Below are positions 58,833 through 64,000 of a stretch of 64,000 nt of DNA, piece after piece (position 1 is the first letter of the stretch; each line of letters opens with the position of its first letter). Made by a program: the position numbers and the translations under genes. The DNA is from Bromus sterilis (taxonomy: Eukaryota; Streptophyta; Magnoliopsida; Poales; Poaceae): positions 287,019,501 to 287,083,500 of the forward strand of contig OX465599.1 of NCBI GenBank assembly GCA_950022295.1, read 5' to 3'. Under the pieces are notes generated by a model that saw only the letters and a list, made by a program, of their open reading frames with translations, searched no databases and was not told the origin of the DNA.

Positions 58833-60468
58833 TGATACGTCCAAAACGTATCTATAATTTCTGCTTGCTCCATGCATGTTTTGTGTGATATTGCTATGAT
58901 CTAGATACACTTTCATACACTTTTGATCATATTTGGACTAACCTATTAACTCAGTGCACCACAGTGCCAGTTCCTGTTTTCTGCTGTTTTTCTATTTCCG
59001 TTTTCCCCCATATAAAAAGTGCTCCAAAAATTCGGGAAAAACCAGATAAAAAATCAGCGCAGAAGAACCTTCCGGAAGAACCTGAGTGGGGCCAGAGGGC
59101 CACCACCAGGGGGCCAGGCGCCCTGATGGCGCGCCCTAGGGGCTGGCCGCGCCAGGGGTCCGCCTGGACCCCTGGTGGCCCCCCTGGCTGCCCCCCTTCG
59201 CCTATATATTCTCCGTGACGAGAATCCCTCAGAAGAAGAACCCTTTTTCGGGATCTCGCCTCTGTTCCGCTGCCGCCGCGCTTCCGAGATCGGGAGCACC
59301 AGCAGACCTCTTCCAGGCACCCTGTCGAAGGGAGGGCCGACCTCCGGGAGTCTCCTCTCCGCCATGGATGCTTCCCGGATGTACCGTGAGTAGTTTCCTT
59401 TGGACCATGGATCCGTGATCAGTAGCTATGTGATGTTCTCCTCCCCTCTTTGTTCTTCATGGTTTAGACCTCGTGAGCTTCCCTACATGATCGAGGCACT
59501 TTTGTAATATTTCTGCTGTTGCTATGCTGAGTTTGATGGGAACTGATGGATTATGAGATTATGTTCATATTGTGATAGAGTAATATATTTGGTTCTTATG
59601 TTTTATATTTTTGTTCCTAAGTAATTCTTGCATGTTCTCTGTTGCTGTTTATTGCTTTGGCCAAGTAGTAGGTAGTGACCCCAAGAGGGAACGTTATGCT
59701 CGATTGTGGGTTCATGCCCCCTGATGACACGCTTGAGTGACAAAAACTTGAGTCTAGGGGATGTGCTGTTGCCACAAGGGGGAAAAACGGTGCTTGTAAC
59801 CGTGGTTGCAAGGATTGTTTACTTTATGCAAAGTGGTTTTTAATGCAGTTGTCTGTTGCTTTGGGTTTACACTTTGGGTGGGGCTCGCAACTTAATACTA
59901 GCGAGATGTTCTGGATAGATATCTCAAGGTGGATGATTAGTAGTAGATGCAGTTGGATTTTGGTCTACTTATTTTGGCGTTCTGCCCATGCTTTTGAGCC
60001 TCTTCCTTTCTTTTGTAGCATAGTTAGCATTGCGGTGCGTTCATAATCCTGTCAATTGCCCTTCTGTAATTTGTTCACCTCGCATAGCAGTTTTATCGTC
60101 TTTTGGGAGAGAGATATCACTAGTGAACATCACGTATCCCGGTCCATATCCTCATTACTATTTCCACATTCATTTACTTTTCTTCTTTTACTTCCAGTTG
60201 CTATCATTATCCCTTGTGTTTGATCCTTTGTGAACAACAAGACCGGAGAGATTGACAACCTCTTTGAACTTCGTTGGGAACAAAGTTATTTGTGTCTGTG
60301 TGCAGGTCCGCGTCAGTTGCGCCGCTGACACCTACTTATCATCTCCGGAGTCCTACTGGAGACAAACCTTGGTATCTTTACTGAGGGAAATTTTCTGCTG
60401 TGCTACATCATACCTTCCTCTTGGGGTATACCAACGAAGGGCGAGAAATCATCATCACCTCGCCCGCA
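58833..60468 (+). repeat. Gyp-F 5' LTR
   Basis: It starts TGATACGTCC and ends near 60468 (CCCGCA) by alignment with Gyp-E. The end has small changes, so it may be off by a base or two. Confidence 0.85.
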
Positions 60469-60481
60469 AGAAAATAATTTC

Positions 60482-60499
60482 TGGCGCCGTCGCCGGGGA
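60482..60499 (+). other. Gyp-F primer-binding site, tRNA-Asp, one mismatch
   Basis: TGGCGCCGTCGCCGGGGA has one T-to-C difference from the perfect complement. Confidence 0.88.
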
Positions 60500-60665
60500 C
60501 TCCGAGTGCTAAGATAGGGGAGTTGCACACTACCCTTTACCTTTGTTTTTTTAGTCTTGTTAGTTTACCTTTCAGTTTTTATCTCAGTGTCCTTTATGAA
60601 AAACCATAAAAATAGTTGCTACCTTTTGCCTTTGTCTTGCTTTGCCTATTTATGCTATCCTCACC

Positions 60666-61793
60666 ATGGGTGATGAACCACCCAAATATGGTAGGATGGA
60701 CATGTTTCACTTGGATTGTCATCGATCAATTTGTGCTCGCGCTAAAAACCCAACCGACTTGGTTGAGGGAAAATCATTGGATGAGCATGCTCATTATACG
60801 CGGCACCTCCTATCTCAGAAATGGAAACACTTATGGGATCAAATACATGTTTCTTATTGTCATGCTAAACTTTTGTGCCACATTTATTATTTTACTTGTT
60901 GTTCTAATATAGATCATAAACACCTCCCTTTCCAATGTGAGTTTAATGAAAATGAGATCTTATCTTCTTATGCTAAAGGTGTTTATGATTACTTTGATGT
61001 TGAAAAGATTGAAGAGTTTGTTGCTTTTAAAGGTGCCTATGAGATTGCTTCTTTGATTGAAAAATATCACGATACTATTTTCGAGTCTGAAAACTTTGCA
61101 GTTCTTGCTTATTGCTTCGAGAATTATACTTCCAATTCTTATATTGAGGATTTTAAAAATAAAATGTTTGCTGCCCAAGAAGAGGCCAATTATTGCATTG
61201 AGGAAGAATCCCATGATTCCGAGGACTCACTTGAAATATCCCTTTCTGAAAATTTTGATACTTGCTTTGTTGATGGCCAAGATGCCACTATGGATGATGC
61301 TGACAAAAATGAACTCTCTATAGTTCCTTATGTTAAGCATGAAATTGTTGCTATTGCACCCACACTTGATTGTCCTATTATCCTTTTGAAATCTCCAACT
61401 CCGGAGAATTTTCCTCTTATCAAATCTCAATATGTTGGGTTGCATTTATCTTATGATCCTAAAAACCGTGTTGAAAATAATACACGCGTGCTCGTAGGTC
61501 ATGAACAATATGATTTATGTGATATTTATATTCTTGATGTTGTTCATGATACTACTGAAAATTATTTTGAGAGAGGAAAGTTTGGTTGTAGAAACTTCCA
61601 TATTACTAAAACTACTCTCTTTATGTTGAAAGTTTTGAAGATGTTCTTGTTCCACCTTCCTATGTTGGTTTCTTTGTGCTTCTTTGATTTATTTTATTAC
61701 AATATGCCTACGCATAGGAAGTGGGTTCGGCTTAAATGTGTTTCATATTTTCTTCTTGATGCTCTCTTTTTCTTCAAATCCTTATTCTTATGA
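60666..61793 (+). CDS. Gyp-F orphan ORF (375 aa), function unknown
   Basis: An intact frame from ATG 60666, chosen because it opens a hydrophilic start; an upstream in-frame ATG at 60642 adds eight residues. Residues ~15-90 are rich in His and Cys without a standard zinc-finger spacing. An acidic middle follows (~165-220). Then come a conserved segment with YDPKNRVE and VGHEQYDL motifs (~270-300) and a hydrophobic stretch (~325-345) that could span a membrane, followed by a basic end. Gyp-E has a diverged, broken homologue. It stands in the place of gag-pol. It does not look like Gag, protease, RT or integrase. Best described as an unknown protein of a non-autonomous gypsy family. Confidence 0.65.
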   Translation: MGDEPPKYGRMDMFHLDCHRSICARAKNPTDLVEGKSLDEHAHYTRHLLSQKWKHLWDQIHVSYCHAKLLCHIYYFTCCSNIDHKHLPFQCEFNENEILSSYAKGVYDYFDVEKIEEFVAFKGAYEIASLIEKYHDTIFESENFAVLAYCFENYTSNSYIEDFKNKMFAAQEEANYCIEEESHDSEDSLEISLSENFDTCFVDGQDATMDDADKNELSIVPYVKHEIVAIAPTLDCPIILLKSPTPENFPLIKSQYVGLHLSYDPKNRVENNTRVLVGHEQYDLCDIYILDVVHDTTENYFERGKFGCRNFHITKTTLFMLKVLKMFLFHLPMLVSLCFFDLFYYNMPTHRKWVRLKCVSYFLLDALFFFKSLFL

Positions 61794-61816
61794 GAGCACC
61801 TTTTAAAATCTTTATG

Positions 61817-61859
61817 CCTAGCTAATGGCTCTAAAGAAGCGCTTTCGGGAGGCAGCCCA
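61817..61859 (+). promoter_or_regulatory. Conserved post-ORF motif (Gyp-F)
   Basis: GCTAATGGCTCTAAAGAAGC followed by GCTTTCGGGAGGC, directly after the ORF region as in Gyp-D and Gyp-E. Confidence 0.5.
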
Positions 61860-62377
61860 CAATGAATTTAGGTTTTTATTTTTGCTTTTGTTCTGTTCTT
61901 AGTGGTCTTGATGATTTTTACTACTGTAGCAACATCATTGTATCTTTATTTTTCAGTTTGTGCCAAGTTATAGCCTCTTATGATAAGGGAAGCAAAAGTT
62001 GTGACATGCTGTCCAGAAAACAGATTCTGTCTCTTGACAGAAAAATTCGAATAAAACCACCAGATCATCTTTTTTATCTTAATTTTTTTGACAGCATGCT
62101 CTATACAATTGTGAAACTTTCGTATGTTCTGAGTTTTTTGATTTGAGTTGCAGAAGTACCCCGAATTTTTTTTACTACCTGCTGTTCTGTTTTTCACAGA
62201 TTCTGCCATGTTTTGCCTCTCTTCACTTTTGCAAACCTTAAGCTTGCTTTTTCTTTGCAAAAACTTTTTGGCACTCTTGAGAAACAGTAGCTCTTCAAGA
62301 ATATATTTATATCCAGTGGGGAAAAATTATTTTATTAAGGGTACTAACCTCTCTAATCAGCTTATGATGAGTTATGT

Positions 62378-62620
62378 ATGAAGGGAGTTTTCAAGTGTGC
62401 GATGGAAGATGATGAAAGAAGATCCAGGAGTGTCAAGCGCTCAAGCTTGGGGATGCCCCCATGCATCCCCAATAAATATTCAAGGAGACTCAAGCGTCTA
62501 AGCTTGGGGATGCCCCCGTGCATCCTCTTCTCCATCAACAATCATCAGTTCGTCCTTCGTCTCACTATATTTTTATCACTTCATGCGTTATGTGCTGTGC
62601 TTGGAGCGTCTCGCTCTTAG
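62378..62620 (+). CDS. Small conserved ORF in Gyp-F (80 aa)
   Basis: Counterpart of 53627-53869, differing at only a few residues. Basic, with two SLGMPPCI repeats and a hydrophobic end. Translation is unproven. Confidence 0.3.
   Translation: MKGVFKCAMEDDERRSRSVKRSSLGMPPCIPNKYSRRLKRLSLGMPPCILFSINNHQFVLRLTIFLSLHALCAVLGASRS
62449..62527 (+). repeat. Twin hairpins (Gyp-F)
   Basis: GGGGATGC/GCATCCCC at 62449-62470 (perfect) and GGGGATGC/GCATCCTC at 62506-62527 (one mismatch). Confidence 0.7.
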
Positions 62621-64000
62621 GTTTTATTCTTAGTTTTCTTTAGTTTTGCTTGCTGGTCATAACAAGTTAGACCCCATCTTACTTTGTGTGGGAGAGAAAC
62701 ACGCTCCACTCCAATCTAGAACACATCATAGGATTTTTCCTGCTTATCTTTTTGCTGTTGTGTGTTCTTTATCTTTTCATAGATACTGCCATGTTTAGTT
62801 TTAGTCTTAGTCTGTCTTTAGCAAGAGCCTTGGCTTTTGTTTAGTTTGTTGCTGGAATTCTCTTTAGTTTTCATGTTTATCTTGTTAAGAGAGTTGGTTG
62901 TTGCACTGAGTTGTGTTTTGTCTTGGAAGTAAGTAATTGAGGTTGCTATTTGATCCTATTAGTAACTTGCAATAGTTTTGAGGTATTGATGTGAGTAATG
63001 TCTGAACTTTTGGTGTCAAGAGCTTTAGCCTATTAGTGATAGGTGTCGTATTTTGGGCAATCCGTGTGTATTTTCAACACCTACAAAAACAAGTTGAGAA
63101 CTCTAACTACTAGATGGATCACTAATCTTTGGAGGGATCGAATATTAGAGTACACTCACGTACCATGAGTCGAGGATGCGCAAGGATAACCAAACCCCCA
63201 TACACTCCTCCTCGGGGTACTTGTATCTTTGTGAACTTCCTTATTAGATTGAGAGTTACCGATAATAAGTGCATGAGTTCTTCGGACTAATGTAAGTATT
63301 GAAAGTTGACACTTCCACCTTCCCATATTTTTTCTAGCCTCTCCCGTGCCGTGCATTGCCTTCTTCTCACTCCGAGAGTTGGTGTCCACCTTCGCCGGTA
63401 CATCCAAACCCTTGGCATGATACGCTCTGTCATCATAAGCCTCCTTATATCATTCCTCAAAACAGCCACCATACCTACCTATCAAGGCATTTCCATAGCC
63501 TTTCCGAAATATATTGCCATGCAACACCCACCTCTTCATGACTTGATCTTCATGTCATACATGTTCCTGCTACACTGGCAGCGACATACATTGCATACGT
63601 CATGATAGCTACATCTTCTTTATGATTTTGAGTACCTTGTAAAGTGTGAAAGATTTCCTATACCTTCTTGTAAAATAGAGTGTTGCCCTTAAGTGAGGAA
63701 AAGATCCCAAAGTGGACACAATAAAAGATCCCAAAGAGGACAAATGAGAGTTAAATAGAAAGAGCCATTGAGGCCACAAAAAAATAGAAAAAAGAGAAAA
63801 AAGAAATAAAAAAGAGAGAAAGGGGCAACACTACTATCCTTTTGAGAGATCCACACTAGTACTCCCTTTATATCCTTGTACTCCATAGAGATGATCATTA
63901 TGCATATAGCTATGTGGGGACCTTCACACTATAGAACTTGGCTTGCATATTCCAAGGATGAGCCTCCTCAAACGAGCTCTAGGTCTTCATGAGCGAGCAA
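62621..64000 (+). other. Gyp-F non-coding tail, to window edge
   Basis: No supported gene. Matches the Gyp-D tail, with GATCCCAAAG repeats near 63706-63745. Confidence 0.65.

Larger units (their letters stand above)
58833..64000 (+). mobile_element. Gyp-F: gypsy element with intact orphan ORF, right part outside window
   Basis: Same family as Gyp-D and Gyp-E. The 5' LTR, primer site, orphan ORF and tail are visible; the 3' LTR lies beyond 64000. Gyp-A at 14750-14762 shows the uninterrupted target (GATCCCAAAGG). Confidence 0.92.

Overview
The window is intergenic DNA from a large grass genome, most likely Triticeae or close Pooideae. I infer this from the style of the LTR retrotransposons: copia elements with TGTTGG...CCCAACA ends and an initiator-tRNA-Met primer site, gypsy elements with TGATACG ends primed by tRNA-Asp, a Tat-lineage element with an antisense multi-exon gene, and a Cassandra-type 5S-bearing LTR. 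I found no convincing host gene, tRNA gene or CRISPR array. Almost everything is nested LTR retrotransposons, and I use local labels for them. Layout: Gyp-A (1 to 23657, left end outside the window) is an Athila-like gypsy element that lacks reverse transcriptase and integrase. It is split by Cop-1 (1976-10426, complete copia, TSD CCAGA) and, inside its 3' LTR, by Cop-2 (14996-23309, gag-only non-autonomous copia, TSD AGATG). Next comes about 3 kb of old, GC/AT-alternating LTR-like debris (23658-26645). Gyp-C (26646 to 58832 and beyond) is a second copy of the Gyp-A family. It is split by Tat-G (32047-49318), by Gyp-E (49962-57434, reverse orientation, TSD TGCAC) and by Gyp-F (58833 to past the right edge). 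Tat-G is itself split by Gyp-D (41510-48602, TSD ATGAC), and Gyp-D carries a 190-bp Cassandra-like solo LTR (43873-44062, TSD TTAGG). The nest is therefore four layers deep: Gyp-C > Tat-G > Gyp-D > Cassandra. Gyp-A and Gyp-C serve as each other's empty-site reference: 29848 shows the sequence before Cop-1 inserted, and 14750-14762 shows the sequence before Gyp-F inserted. How the parts relate: Cop-1 is the only element with a whole gag-protease-integrase-RT-RNase H frame, and two stop codons interrupt it. Cop-2 has only gag, yet it shares a long leader with Cop-1, including a hairpin with a compensatory base-pair change and the same gag-end splice donor. This fits trans-mobilisation of a defective element by an autonomous relative. 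Gyp-A and Gyp-C carry gag-protease plus a second ORF preceded by a 220-bp intron-like segment. Gyp-E and Gyp-F carry an orphan ORF of unknown function, while related Gyp-D carries a shrunken gag/protease fusion. Tat-G carries a gag-protease frame killed by seven stop codons, a 66-bp tandem hairpin array and an antisense gene with recognisable exon borders. Family names from the literature (Sabrina, Angela and so on) are deliberately not assigned, because that needs a database comparison. Divergence figures are hand counts over part of each LTR.
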